Assembly (NCBI RefSeq): GCF_011075055.1
Contig: NC_058150.1
Span: 12,925,408-12,989,407 of the forward strand
Direction of reading: 5' to 3'
Source of the DNA: Mangifera indica
Lineage: Eukaryota > Streptophyta > Magnoliopsida > Sapindales > Anacardiaceae
DNA length: 64,000 nt
Shown here: positions 34,898 through 46,773 of the stretch, one piece after another
Position numbering within the stretch: position 1 is the first letter of the stretch
Layout: the number at the start of each line of letters is the position of its first letter
Translations under genes and position numbers: made by a program
The notes under the pieces: generated by a model
Database searches by the model: none
Seen by the model: the letters and a program-made list of their open reading frames with translations, nothing else
What the model was told of the DNA's origin: nothing

Positions 34898-37126
34898 ATG
34901 GAAGCAATATCTGTTGGATCTGATCCTCGTTTTTATTTTCAAGTTAAGTATTTGTTTTCTCATTTATTCATGTTAAATCCATGATTCTTTCTAATACTTG
35001 TGCAATATCTGTAGGTGGGAAAGATGAAAATCAGTGAGGGGATAAAATGTTTGCAAGATTTGGTACAATGGTACAAAAACAACTGGACCCCAGAAAATGC
35101 TGGAATCCTTGATGAATCCATAGCCTACCTTCAATCTCTTCAACGACAAGCACAGGTAACCTTACCAACTGTCCGTCATGTTTAAAACTATAGTGGTTCT
35201 GGTTTTCTATCTAAGTACACTTGCTTCAAATATTAGCATCTGGGTCCTTGGATTGAGCTGAAATTGTTTAAATCTGAAGAACAAAATGCCACTAAGCGTT
35301 TCTTCGCGAATGTTTCCTTCCTTGCTAGGTTTACTCGGTTTATCTTTCATTCAGCTTAATTTTATTTGTCTTTTTATTGGGTATTAGGTGATAGTGTTTA
35401 TGTATATTAACAGGAAATCATTGAAAATAATGAGCAAAATGACAATTCTGGACCTAGTCTAGATGAAAAGATGGTGCTCGATACAAATTTTCTGAATTCA
35501 TCATGTTCTAAACGAAAAAGATGGACAAATGATTGGGAAGACTTCATCTCTTTAGGCTCAAATGAGAAGGAATGGGTTCAATGTAAATATTGTAAGAGAG
35601 ACTTTGTAAGAATAAGTAAGAGTGAAACCTTACATCTCAGGCATCATTTAAAAAGATGCCCAGGTTTGACAAATCATGGTGCAGTAGGTAAAGCAAAAGA
35701 GAAAAGTGTGATTGATCGAGAATTGACTTGCTTTGATTTGGTGCGAAGGATTATTAAGTATGAGATAAATGGCATAAAAGATGAAATACTTGATGTTTAT
35801 GCACAAGAAAAAGATAAGTTGCAGAGCTATTTAGATGAACTCCCAGGTCGTTTTAATGTAACAATTAACTTATTGTCGAAAGACAAGGTTGACTTTTGGG
35901 TTATGACAGTTTGGTTTATCGATGATAGTTGGGAATTGAAGAAGAAGATTATTCAATTGGAAAATGATGAAATGGGAGTAGACTTACTTGAAAGAGTGAA
36001 GCGTTGGTTTCTGGATTGGAACATAGACAAAAGAATATTGTCTATAGCTGCTAAAAATATTGACAATGGAATATTTTATTTAGCTTATGCATATAGATAT
36101 GCATCAAAGGTTATTGAGCTTAAAAATTGGCTTAATGAACGGGTTCCATTTCCTTTCATCTGGAATACATGTCCTAATTTTTTAAGATATTATGTAAATA
36201 AAGTTAGATATCAATCGTCGCATCTTGTTTACATTGACGCGAAGCAGCTTGAGGACTACTATGTGAAGTCGTCAAACAAATATAAGTTTGAATTAGCAGT
36301 AAAAAAAGTTGAGTCCATTGGTAAAAAAGTAACATCCAAAAATAATGATAGATTTCCTCTTCCAAGTTCTGATTTGCTTGATTGGGTAATAGGATGTAAA
36401 GAAGCATTTTGTGAATTGGAGCATACAGATCCTGCTATCAAGTCTATCAAGTTTAATTGGGATGATGCAACTTCGGTGCAAAGCTTTTTGGCAGTGTTAA
36501 ATGAAGTTTCTAAAATTAAATTGGCAAATGAGTTTTTCCCTCTTCTTTTGAAAATGCTGAAGTTTGTAAAAAATGGATATTATCTCATTCACAGCATTGC
36601 AAGATTATGCGGAGAACTGCTTGATAAAACTAACATGGTTTTTGTGATCACAGTCATTCTAGATCCACAATTTAAAATGGATATTGTGGAACATTTCTGC
36701 AAAGAATTTCATGATAATGAGGCAGACTTACACTCTAAGAAAATCATTGATGATGTTACAAATATTTACAATGAATATGCAAAGGATGTCAACAATTCTT
36801 CCATGGTGAGACAATATGCATTTCCAAATGAGGTTGCTTCATCAAAATCAGAACTCAACTGCTATTTGACAGATTCCAAGGTTCCTCTATATGAAGAGTT
36901 TGATATACTAGAATGGTGGCGGGTTAATTCTCCAACTTATCCAACACTAGCTATGATGGCTCGTGACTTCTTGTCAATACCTATATCTGAGCCCTTTCTT
37001 CCAACACATTTTGATTATTCTTTGAAGAATGAAGTTGAAAATATTTATACTGGTGGGTTGGATGACGACTTAAAAAATGCTTTGGTATGTTCAAAGGTTT
37101 GGTTGAAGGACCCTGCAAATGTATAA
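34898..37126 (+). CDS. HLH-BED-hAT chimeric protein, copy 4 (three exons, 632 aa)
   Basis: Exons 34898-34942 (15 codons), 35015-35155 (47) and 35414-37126 (570 plus stop) are joined at GT/AG borders in phase 0. Exon 2 encodes an HLH segment (KMKISEGIKCLQDLVQW, then AGILDESIAYLQSLQRQAQ) very like helix 1 and helix 2 of plant bHLH proteins. The basic arm is reduced to VGKMK and lacks the His-Glu-Arg contacts. The last exon has a BED finger (QCKYC, HLRHH; C119, C122, H136, H140), a hAT RNase-H-like body with VWFIDDSWELK and VILDPQFKMD, and the C-terminal block FDILEWWRVNSPTYP...MARDFLSIPI at about 558-586. Catalytic Asp positions (TTD-W, DNAS-ND) and the CAHILNL and ASE-FS blocks are lost. It is likely a nuclear dimerising DNA-binding protein. 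Starting at 35471 would give only the 551-aa BED-hAT part. Confidence 0.8.
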
Positions 37127-37138
37127 TGAAGTTGTTGA

Positions 37139-37144
37139 AATAAA
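37139..37144 (+). terminator. Candidate polyadenylation signal
   Basis: AATAAA lies 12 bases after the stop, in the 3' sequence shared with gene 1 (GAAGTTGTTGAAATAAAAAT). Confidence 0.45.
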
Positions 37145-37171
37145 AATATTTGTTTTATATTTTTCCCAATT

Positions 37172-37380
37172 AGTCCTTTCTTTTGCTATCTTGCTTATAT
37201 TTATTGTCTCTGCTTCTCTTGAGCTTTATTGGTCAGCATTTTAATTCTAAAGCTCAAGTTTCGGCAGCAGCCCTCTTTGTTGCCATTGCAATTCCATTTC
37301 CTCCAAGTCTAAGTGTGTTGCATGGCTCTGTATGCAATCTCTCTGTTAATTATTTTGATCTTCAAAACTTACATTTAATT
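37172..37380 (+). pseudogene. Broken relative of the small membrane protein
   Basis: Encodes FVAIAIPFPPSLS and, after a frameshift, YAISLLIILIFKTYI. This matches the C-terminal half of the protein at 24679-24990 (ITIPFPLILK, YAISLLIILISKYYF). The N-terminal half is missing or scrambled. Confidence 0.7.
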
Positions 37381-37837
37381 ATTCTGTACTATTTTATCTT
37401 TGTGGTGTTGCCGTAATTTTCATTTATCTTTTGATTGTTGCTGTAATAATTGTTACATGATTTAATGAATTACATTATTTTATGAGGATAACCGATAAAT
37501 CCGGAAGCAAGACCTGAATTATGATACTACAAAATCCATTTATCTTTTGATTCTATGTGCTTGTAGCATAACATTCTCTATAATAAAAACATGTATAATT
37601 ATTTAAAGAGGATTAATTTCAATTATCAATTAAACTTGTCTTTTGAATATATTTGATTACATTTTTTTATCGATAATTGAAGAGTCTAAATTTAGTTGTA
37701 TGTCCAATTTTTTATTGCTTAATCTTTTCTTTAATGATTTGCAATGTTCCTTTTTTAACCAGATAGAACTAGGTGAAGCCAATTTCTAGACTTTGGATTG
37801 AATATCAGACTATCCAAATTGTTCCCACTTTTTGTCT

Positions 37838-38083
37838 GCACAAATTGAATCCCAACTCCCTGTTTCTTTTCATATCCTCTCTTATGCTGTCTTGCTTATC
37901 TTTCTTTCTCTGTTTCTTTCAACCTTTATTGGTGGCAATTTTACTTCATGAGCTCAAATTTTGGAGAAAGCATTAGGCCTCCTGGTTACCACCACTGTGG
38001 TTTTCACCATTGCAATACCTTTTCGTCTGAGCCTCAAGTGTGTTTGGTGGATTCTGTATGCAATCTCCCTTATCACTATTTGA
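37838..38083 (+). pseudogene. Relative of the small membrane protein with one in-frame stop
   Basis: A continuous 82-codon frame reads AQIESQLPVSFHILSYAVL, then a TGA at 37949-37951, then AQILEKAL, TTTVVFTIAIPFRLSLK and WWILYAISLITI. It aligns end to end with residues of the ORF at 24679-24990. A single stop is the main lesion, and the C-terminus ends a few residues early. Confidence 0.8.
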
Positions 38084-38491
38084 TATGCAGAGCTCGTTTT
38101 TAATTACTTTTTACTGTTTATCTTCTTTTTGTTGTAATTGTGGTGGAGTATGAATAAGGAATTGAAGATATGTTCTTGTAATTGTGAATATTTGGGTCAT
38201 TATTTATTATGTAGCAGGAAAGAGAAAGACATCTTGGTCCGATCAGTAGAATGAAGGGTAGAGTGGATCACAAGGTTTTTTTTTTTTTTAATTGAAAAAA
38301 TCAACCTTTTTTAGTTTTTTTCTTTTGACTTGATTAAATTTAATCGAACCTTACTATTTTTAAAAGTTTAATTTTTTCAATAAAAATTTAAAAATTCAGT
38401 CATTTAAGTAAAAATCAAAATTATATCTTTAATAGAAAAATGTAATAATTTCATATTTTCAAATATTGTTATCCCTTAGATTATATATATG
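38084..38491. other. Downstream flank of the unit
   Basis: Contains a short match (TATTTATTATGTAGCAGGAA and AGACATCTTGG) to the flank after 24990, then AT-rich sequence up to the hAT-type element. No gene. Confidence 0.4.
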
Positions 38492-40149
38492 TAGGGGTGG
38501 ATTCGAGCCGAGTCGGCTCAAGCTCAAAATCGAGCTCGACTCGATTGAGCCCGAAACGAGCTAGGTAATAACGAGACTGATCTCAAGCTCGAGCTTCAAT
38601 TTTCAGAGAAACCGAGCTCGAGCCTAAATACGAACTCTAAGTCGAGTAGCTCGCCTTGGCTCGCGAGCTAGTGCTTGTCAAGGCTCGTGAGCTTTGTTGG
38701 TTAAGAAGTGCTACTCTTCTCAAAGTGAAAATTTATAGTGTATGATTCTTCCCAATCTATGATATTTGTTATCTGTTAACTGCTCTCAATTTGGGCTGCA
38801 TGCCAAGAAAAACATCGAGGAGCCAACGGAATAGTCAGTCGAGACAATACCTTAATTTGGGCGCCCAAGAGCACACTAATTTAGAGAACATCACTTTAGG
38901 ACATCAGACTGTTAATCAACATTACATGCCACGTAACTCTACTTTGATGAAACCCATAAGCATAGATGCAACACAAAATCCTGTTGTTCAAAGCAATATC
39001 AATTTGCTCATATGGGTTCAAGTTGACATTCACAAAGATAATTGTAAATTTTGACATTATTTAAATTGCAATACAAGTGGGTGCTTAATTTTTATTATTA
39101 GATTAAATAATATTTATCTAATTTTTATTATTTATACAAATATAATAAAAAAAACTTTTGTCAAAATTACCCATGTGTTACGTCAACCTGTTTATTGTTT
39201 TGTTAAAACTTAAGAGAATTTTATTTTGTTCATTTTCAATAAGTGATTAATATAAGAGGATTGATTCCATACAATCAAATTTAAAAATTCAATTTTAATT
39301 TGAAAAATTAAATAACATATGGTATAATTAAATGTTTACATATATTAAAGTAATGTTGATGTAAAATTTATTTTATTTTGAATTTTAGATGAAATTAGAA
39401 ATGGGGTTAAAATGATTATTAACTCAAAATTTTTTTACATTTGTATAATAAATAAAAATTAAGGTAAAATTGTTTATCCAATTAAAAAAATATTTTAATT
39501 TATTTAAAGAAAAAATTCCAATTAAAATTAATGTATACAGATTAAAATAGGATAAAAGAAGTCAAGTTAATTAAGTTATTGTCCGAAAAATGAAAAATTA
39601 TTATGAAAACCAAAAAAACCCTCGCTTGATACACAACTAACAACTAACAAACAAGAATGGAAGTTGCAGGGAGTGATTATCTGCTGAATTAGTTTTGTGT
39701 TTATTCTTGAAAATATTTAAAATATATAAATAGATTGATTTACAAACAATGAAAATGTATTAAACAATGTTTAAATAAAAATAACATTTTGAAATTGAAA
39801 CTGTGATCCTGTGAATAAGCTTGTTAGGCTCGGCTCGACAGTTCGCTAGATAGCTCGGCTCGATGGCTGGGCTCATTAAGAATAAGCGAGCCTAGCTCGA
39901 TATCTTGGATCGTGAAACATATTCGATTTTTAACTCATTATAGGCTCACGAGTAGTTCGGCTCGGTATATATTCCAAGTCAGACTTGTTAAAGGCTCGTG
40001 AATAGCTCGCAAGCCAATGAGCTCGAACATGAGCTGCATTTTCATTATGTTTGACGAGCTCGAGCTGTGGCTCGACTCGAGTAAATAGTTATCAAGCTGA
40101 TACCGAGTTTGCCTGTGTTCGAACTTGGCTCGGTTCGAATCTTGCCCTA
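38492..40149. mobile_element. Non-autonomous hAT-type element (1,658 bp)
   Basis: Ends TAGGGGTGGATTCGAGCC and GGTTCGAATCTTGCCCTA form an imperfect terminal inverted repeat. Flanking 8-mers TATATATG (38484-38491) and TATACATG (40150-40157) match at 7 of 8, the duplication length of hAT elements. Subterminal parts are dense in GAGCTCG, CTCGGCTCG and GCTCGTGA motifs on both sides, while the middle (38740-39800) is AT-rich. An 87-codon ORF at 38791 has no known domain, and there is no transposase. Confidence 0.75.
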
Positions 40150-42402
40150 TATACATGCAACTAAAATTTGAATTCAAAGTCGGATATCCAGATGGAATTT
40201 TGGGATATTGACTTGGAGCCAATGTCTTTTTATGTTAATTACTTTTGCATCATCTTCGTTTTTCTGGTTGTAAATTGCTTGAGAGTTATCTTATTGTTAT
40301 TGTAATTTTCATGCATTTCTTATTGTTGATTGGTGTAATAGTTTTTACATGATTTCTGGGAGTACATTATTCCACTACCACAATTGATAAATCCATGGCT
40401 ATATGTAAAAATGTCACCTTAATTTATGTTAACAGTAGTATATTTATTTTTATTGATGTAATCTATGTTATGATACAATAAAACTCCTCTTCGATTGAAT
40501 GCATAATAATCAACACTAATGTGACTAATTAGTGACAAACTATAAGAGTAATGATTAGATACGTAATCTATTCGTCAATCATAAAAAAACTCAGTTTCTA
40601 AAAGGTTATTTTCCTATTCTCTAGATGTGTCCATAAGAAAAGCAATTGACTCATATAAAATCAAGATCATGGTATCAATGTAATCATTTTGTTTCTGTAT
40701 GATCAAAATAAGAATAAATATCTAAAATCATATTAAATTTATAAATATTAAGATATAATATTTGCATGTAATTATATTACTTTGTGTTATAAACATTCAA
40801 TCTAAGAATCGAGGATTGAAAAAGAGACACAATACTTTATTGTATTTGCATTGTTGAAATACTTTCATAGAAATATATATATAACTTTGGGTGTAAGCCC
40901 TTAACAATGTATCAAACTACATTAAAAACATTTTTGTGTACAATTTATTTATGTTTTTATTTGTATATTCATAATCAAATTCAATCATTAATATAGTTTA
41001 ACAAAATTATTTATTTAATTTTAATTGTCATTATCATATTATTTCTCACATAAGACGTTGTATTGTGTACTTTTCATTTACTGATGAAAAATCTTATTAA
41101 CAATTTGACACTAGAGGATGACCCATTATTGAAAATACTTATCTATTGTCAATCTCTCACATATTCGTCTTTCCGATTGCCTGTTAAAGAAAGAATGAAA
41201 AAGTTTTGATTGGTTGCATTTTTAATGAATTTGACTTTGACCATATGTTGTCACTACCTAGGATCATCTGTTTGTACAATTCAAAATCAATTAGCCTTGA
41301 CAGTTGGAACACACTAGCCAACATTCCTTTATGGTTTGCACAACCATATATGGCAATTTGTGACTCCACTAATCTTGCCCAACAAATACATGACACTGTC
41401 CCAATAGCACAAACATTATCAAGAGGCCTAATTCCCTCAAAAGGTTATGTCACAACAAGAACACCAATTTTTCACATAATTACCATTTATTCTTTTAGAT
41501 GATGAGGATAAAATGCCTTTAGATAGAGGATTTCAAACTCACTCTAGTTTATATAAAATTATTTTCTATATTGAGACAAATTTGTCTAATCTTATTTTAA
41601 TGGGTATATTTGTGGTACCCTTAACATATTGGCTAATTTCATACACTCCCTTAAAAAAAAGCTATTTTAATTAATATTTCTTTTATACATCTATTAGTTT
41701 GGTTATAATTCTATCAAATTTTTAGTTTGATTATTTCTTTCTAATAAATAAATTTGGTTAATGAATATTTTCATTTTTTTAATTTTTATATTTTATTTAA
41801 TATATATTTCTTGCACATCCTCTCTAGATATGATACAAACAATATCATTAAAACCACTTATATAAAATTCTTACATGGTTTTGAATATAATATGAGCCTT
41901 GGGCCCATGCTCTACAACATAGCTTTTCAAACTAGATTGGATCAATCGATCCAAATCAGTTGACCGATCAACCGATTAGATCATATATAAAATTAGATTT
42001 GATTCAATCAATATAAAAAATTGATTTTTTTTCAAAAATTAATTACAAAAGCTTGAATTAAAACCTTATTTTTTATATTTAAATATATATATATAGAATT
42101 ATTTTAATATTAAATAAATTAAATTATATATTTAATTATAAATTATACAAATTTTTTTAATAATTAATTGATCTGATCACTAATCAACCAATCCAATCAC
42201 TAAATAGACCTAATCGCTCCTCCGCCTAATGGTATCATGTCCAATTATAAAAGCATTGTTCTACAGCTGTTGCAAGCTCTTTTTATTACGGCGCGGATCA
42301 GCCTGTCCCTAGGATCCGGCCCGGACCATGAGCAGGCCCTCGTTTCGTCAGCTTTATAGAGCTTATGACTGCAAATAAAAATGGTTGGAAACTAGTGAAT
42401 GG
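40150..42402. other. Intergenic DNA with a relic of the membrane-ORF 3' flank
   Basis: The part at 40270-40400 (TTATTGTTATTGTAATTTTCAT, TTTTTACATGATTT, TTGATAAATCC) resembles 37380-37510 and so is another relic of the duplicated unit. The part at 41206-41502 holds a 98-codon ORF (ISLDSWNTLANIPLWFAQPY) I cannot assign. The part at 41930-42240 is rich in GATTG/CAATC motifs. About 42250-42340 matches the distal upstream block of the other copies. No supported gene. Confidence 0.4.
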
Positions 42403-42441
42403 AATATTTAAATATTAATTGTACATCTTGCATTAATCAGC
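42403..42441 (+). promoter_or_regulatory. Conserved promoter block of the gene at 42586
   Basis: ATATTTAAATATTAATT, GTACATCTTGCA and TTAATCAGC are shared with 34741-34793, and the CTTGCAT...ACTGGGAGAGTGTGC part is shared with the pseudogene copy. Probable core promoter region. Confidence 0.45.
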
Positions 42442-42585
42442 GTGCACTGGGAGAGTGTGCTAGTAATAGTAACAGAGAGTGAGTTTATTTCAGATTTTAA
42501 ATTTGCTTCTACAAAAGCCCGACGAAGTAACCCTAATTCCTGTACTTACACTGAAGGGTATCTCTGTTTTTCTTATTCAAAAGCC

Positions 42586-44793
42586 ATGAAAGGAATATCC
42601 GTTGGATCTGATCCTCGTCTTTATTTTCAAGTTGAGTATATGTTTTCTCAGTTATTCGTGTTAAATCTATACATCTCTCTGATACCTGTGTAATTTCTGT
42701 AGGTGGGAAAGATAAAAATCAGTGAGGGAATGAAATGTTTGCAAGAATTAGTACAATGGTACAAAAGCAACTTCACCCCAGAAAATGCTGCAATCCTTGA
42801 TGAATCCATGACCTACCTTCAATCTCTTCAACGACAAGTACAGGTAACCTTTCATACTGTCCGTCATGTTTAAAACTGGTTTTGGTTTTCTATTCAAGTA
42901 CACTTATTTCAAATATTAACATCTGGGTCCTTAAATTGAGCTGAAACTATTCAAACCTGAAGAACAAAATGTCACCAAGTGTTTCTTGGCCAATGTCTCC
43001 TTCTTTGCCGGATTGTCTTAAATGTGTTTCAATGGAGTTGTTTGATTTTATAATTTTTTTATTGGGTATTAAGTCATAGAGTTTATGCATATTAACAGGA
43101 AACCATTGAAATAAAACAACAAAATGACAAATTTAGAACTACACTAAACGAAGAGATGGTGCTGGATGCAAATTTGGAGAATTCATTGGGATTCAAACGA
43201 AAAAGGTGTTCGAACGATTGGGAAAACTTCATTTTTGTGGACTCAAATGGGGAGGAAAGGGCTCAATGTAAATATTGTAAGAGAGATATAGTAGTATCAA
43301 GTAAGAGAGAAACCAGATTTCTCAAATGTCATTTACAAATATGCCCTAATTTGAGGAATCCAAATGCAGGAGCAAATAAAGCAAAAGAGGAATGTGTGGT
43401 TGATCGAGAATTGAATGGCTTTGATGTGATACGAAAGATTATTAAGTATGGGCTAAACGGGATAAAGAATGGTATAGTTGATGTTTACAAACAAGAAAAA
43501 GATGAACTTTGTGGATATTTGGAAAAAATCCCATCTCATTTTACTTTAGCTTTTGAGGTGTTTTCCACTAGGGACAGTTCCCTTTCATATTTGGCTATCA
43601 AAGTTGGATTTATTGATGATAGTTGGAAACAGAAGGCTAGGATAATATGTTTAGAAGAAGTTTTTTTAGGTCCATATGAAAAAGTTTTGAAGCGTTTGCT
43701 TGAGAATTTTAACATTGACAAAAAGATATGCTTTGTTCATTGCAGCTATTTCAGCAGTGCCAAAATTAAAAGGATCAATGACATTTTTGAACGAGGTTCG
43801 CTTCCAATCATTGTGAACTTTGTGCCAGTTTTTTCTTTACTAGAGCATCTTGAACATCATGTATTATGGGGTGGATGGCCATACAAAATTTTAGATAAAG
43901 TGAGAAGTCTTGTGGGCTATGTCAGGTCCTCAACAAATGGTAATAAGTTCCAATCTTCTGTTAAAAAGGCTCTATCCATGGGCAAAAAAATTACATCTCA
44001 AAATTTTCCTCCTGAACCATATGAGAATGTGTATTTGCTTGAGTGGGTTATTGGATATAAAGAAGCACTTTTTGAACTGGGGCATATAGATACAAATTGC
44101 AATTCAATAAATTTTACGAAGGAGGATTGGGATAAGACAATCGCACTGCATAGCATTCTGAAAGTGGTAAAAGGTGCTTTTCGTAGCTTGTATAATTGCA
44201 AAATTATCACTGCACTCTTGCATTTCCAAGTGGTCTTTGACATTTATTTTAATCTGCTTCAATGGAAAAACAGTGATGATCATTATGTTCGAGAGATAGC
44301 ATCAGGGTTTGGTGAATTTTGTGATCAGTTGTGGAACAATTGTAAGATTTTAGTGATGAATGTAATTGTTGATCCACGTTTCAAAATGGATGGCATAGAA
44401 CAGTGGTTCAAAGAGAGTTACGGCAATGAGGCAGACACTTACCTTCAGCAAATCATTGAAGTTACTACAAATGTTTATATTGAATATGCAAGGGGCATCA
44501 ACTATGGTGATAGTGCTATCTCAAATGCTTCACCAGAAGTAGAACTCAATAGCTATTTCAAAGATCCTAAAGTTGATTCTGGTGAAGAGTTTGACATTTT
44601 AACTTGGTGGCATCTCAATGCTTCCACTTATCCCACACTTGCAAGGATTGCACGAGATTTTCTGCCAGTGCCTAAATTTACAGGATTTGGTTATTCCGTG
44701 GTGGCAGATGATGAACAGATTTTGATGAATCCAGACTTGGATGGTTATCTAAAACTAGTTATGTTACAAACAAAACTTTGGTTGTCTTACTGA
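42586..44793 (+). CDS. HLH-BED-hAT chimeric protein, copy 5 (three exons, 626 aa)
   Basis: Exons 42586-42630 (15 codons, MKGISVGSDPRLYFQ), 42703-42843 (47) and 43099-44793 (564 plus stop) join in phase 0. The HLH exon (KIKISEGMKCLQELVQW, AAILDESMTYLQSLQRQVQ) is the closest of the set to plant bHLH sequences. In the BED finger QCKYC is kept but the usual HLxxH reads FLKCH, so the first His ligand is Phe, and zinc binding may use H140 and C144 or be weak. The hAT body keeps VRSLVGYVRSSTNGNKFQ, GYKEALFELGHID, LKVVKGAFRSLY, IVDPRFKMDGIEQWF and FDILTWWHLNASTYPTLAR-IARDF. Catalytic residues and the ASE-FS block are missing. It is most like the pseudogene at 22499-24649. Starting at 43156 would give a 545-aa form. 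Confidence 0.8.
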
Positions 44794-45387
44794 ATATATG
44801 AAATTAAGTTTCTGTAGCCTCTTGAAAGTTGAATCCCCTTACTAATTTGAAACACCTGAAATTTTGCAGTGCATGTGTTTATACAGCTCCATTTAAAGTT
44901 CTTATTGTTTAGTTTCTTATTGCTTACCATGAATATGAAGTCTTTACTAATTTGGAGATTCAGAAACAAGAATCAAAGTGTATCAATTGTAGACATGTGC
45001 ATCTGTTCAATTACTAATTATTAGAAATATTCCTAAATGGTAAGATTCTTAGTACTAATATTGGTAGGGGGCATTTTCAATGGAACACCCCTCCATAAAT
45101 AGGCGTATGCGACGATGAGCAGTGAGCAGAAAGTATTTTTTATTGGGACTTAGATTTAGATTTGATTGGGGTTTGAGTTGGAAAACAATGAGAAAGGTTA
45201 GTGAGGACATTTTGTTTTGGACGCTGAAGATGAGAATGGTGAGTGCATTTTCGTTATACAAACAAAAGACAGAACAGTAATTTAAACTGATTTATATACA
45301 AGATTTTACCTGATTCAGGCGACACGTCGAACCTTTTTGTACTTGGACTTATTATTCACGAGCTATGTAGTTATTCAACACTTTATG
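44794..45387. other. 3' flank of copy 5 and intergenic DNA
   Basis: No membrane ORF follows this copy, unlike the copies at 22499 and 34898. The reverse ORFs at 44787-44969 and 45055-45261 have no domain. AT-rich. Confidence 0.4.
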
Positions 45388-46281
45388 TATACACGTTAAT
45401 TGGGCTAGGCCCGGCACAAAGCATGAAAGGAAAGCCTGGCATGAGAAGACCCCGTCTGATGCTGTAGTATGTGTCGCTAGACCCATGGGCCTATCAGACT
45501 GGACTTGGGGTTTTACTATGAAGCCATGGGCTACGCGCCCGGTTTGATACTGTATATAAAAAAAATATATTTTTTTCCTTCTACCTTGTGGCGGAAGCAA
45601 GCTTTTGCCAAGGCAGAGGCAAAATTTGCTTCTGCCACTTGGTAGGCAGAAGCCATTGGCCTCTGCTTAATTTTTTTTAATTAATTTATTTTTTTATATA
45701 AACCCATTTAATTTTTCTTTATTTTCATTTTTATTTATAAATCTCTCAATCTGAATTATTTCATTATATTTTCAATCTCATTTTCTCTTATCAATTCTCT
45801 TTCAAAAAATATCTGAATTCGTAAATAATAATTTTTTGTGTTTAAATTTTATTTTTATTTTTATTTTATTATTACAAAATATTTGAATTCGTAAATAATA
45901 ATTTTTTGTCTTTGAAGAATTTAGAGATTTGGATGTAGAAGATGAATAGATAAATATTATATAATAGATATATTTTATTTATATTTTGTAATTTATACAG
46001 TATGTAAATTAATTTATTTGTACTATGTTATCAATTTATAATATTTTTTATTATATAATTATGATATTCCTCTATCATAAGTGAGAGATTATAAATAAAA
46101 TATTTGAGGTACTATATTCAGTTTTAATAATTAAAAAATAATTTGTATTTAAAAATTTTAATTAAAATTTCTTTTTTTAAAATATTGATTAAATGGGTTG
46201 GGTTTTATATATCAATGGGTTGGCCCGACCCATTAGCTCGATGGACTGAGTCGGAGCTGACCCAGCCCATTGACACCTTTG
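45388..46281. mobile_element. Non-autonomous hAT-type element (894 bp)
   Basis: The right end, read inward, is CAAAGGTGTCAATGGGCTGG and the left end has ACACGTTAATTGGGCTAGG, a diverged terminal repeat typical of plant hAT elements. Flanking 8-mers ACTTTATG (45380-45387) and ATTTTATG (46282-46289) match at 7 of 8. The subterminal part is GC-rich (GGGCTAGGCCCGGCAC, GGTTGGCCCGACCC) and the interior has a TTTGCTTCTGCC/GGCAGAAGC inverted motif near 45630. No transposase. Confidence 0.62.
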
Positions 46282-46289
46282 ATTTTATG

Positions 46290-46764
46290 TGTTTCTATCA
46301 AATAAGTAGGATGCAATCTAAGCTAGATAAGGATCAAATATTAGTTTGGCTTGAATATGTTGAATTCAAACTTAAAAAATTTCAATTTATTAATCTTGAG
46401 TTTGGCTTGAAACCGGCACCTCACTAATGTTGCCACATCAGAGCTTTTTTTGCCAACAATTTTTCTTTTTCTTCTCTAGCAATTGTTCTTTTTTTTCCCT
46501 TCGGTGTTACCATTTACCAATTAAACGAACTAAGTTTGATTTTAAACTAGTCATTCAAGATTCAAACCAAGTTTAAGTTAACTTTTTTTCAAACTCATTT
46601 TGAATCCATTCTTGTGTATGGTAGTGATATATACTTTCACTGAATATATGTATTTGATATATAGATTAAATATTATTCAATCACATAATGATAAATAACT
46701 TGTATACATAAATCATCTATGCATCAAATTGTATACTAAAAAAGGTGTACACATAGTTTTATTA
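46290..46764. other. Intergenic DNA
   Basis: AT-rich, with GTTTGAATTC-like motifs near 46370 and 46570. No gene seen. Confidence 0.4.
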
Positions 46765-46773
46765 TTTTAGATA

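Noticed and set aside
41206..41502. 98-aa plus-strand ORF with ordinary-looking composition
   Set aside because: No recognisable domain, no splice or promoter context, and an overlapping reverse ORF. Too weak to list as a gene.
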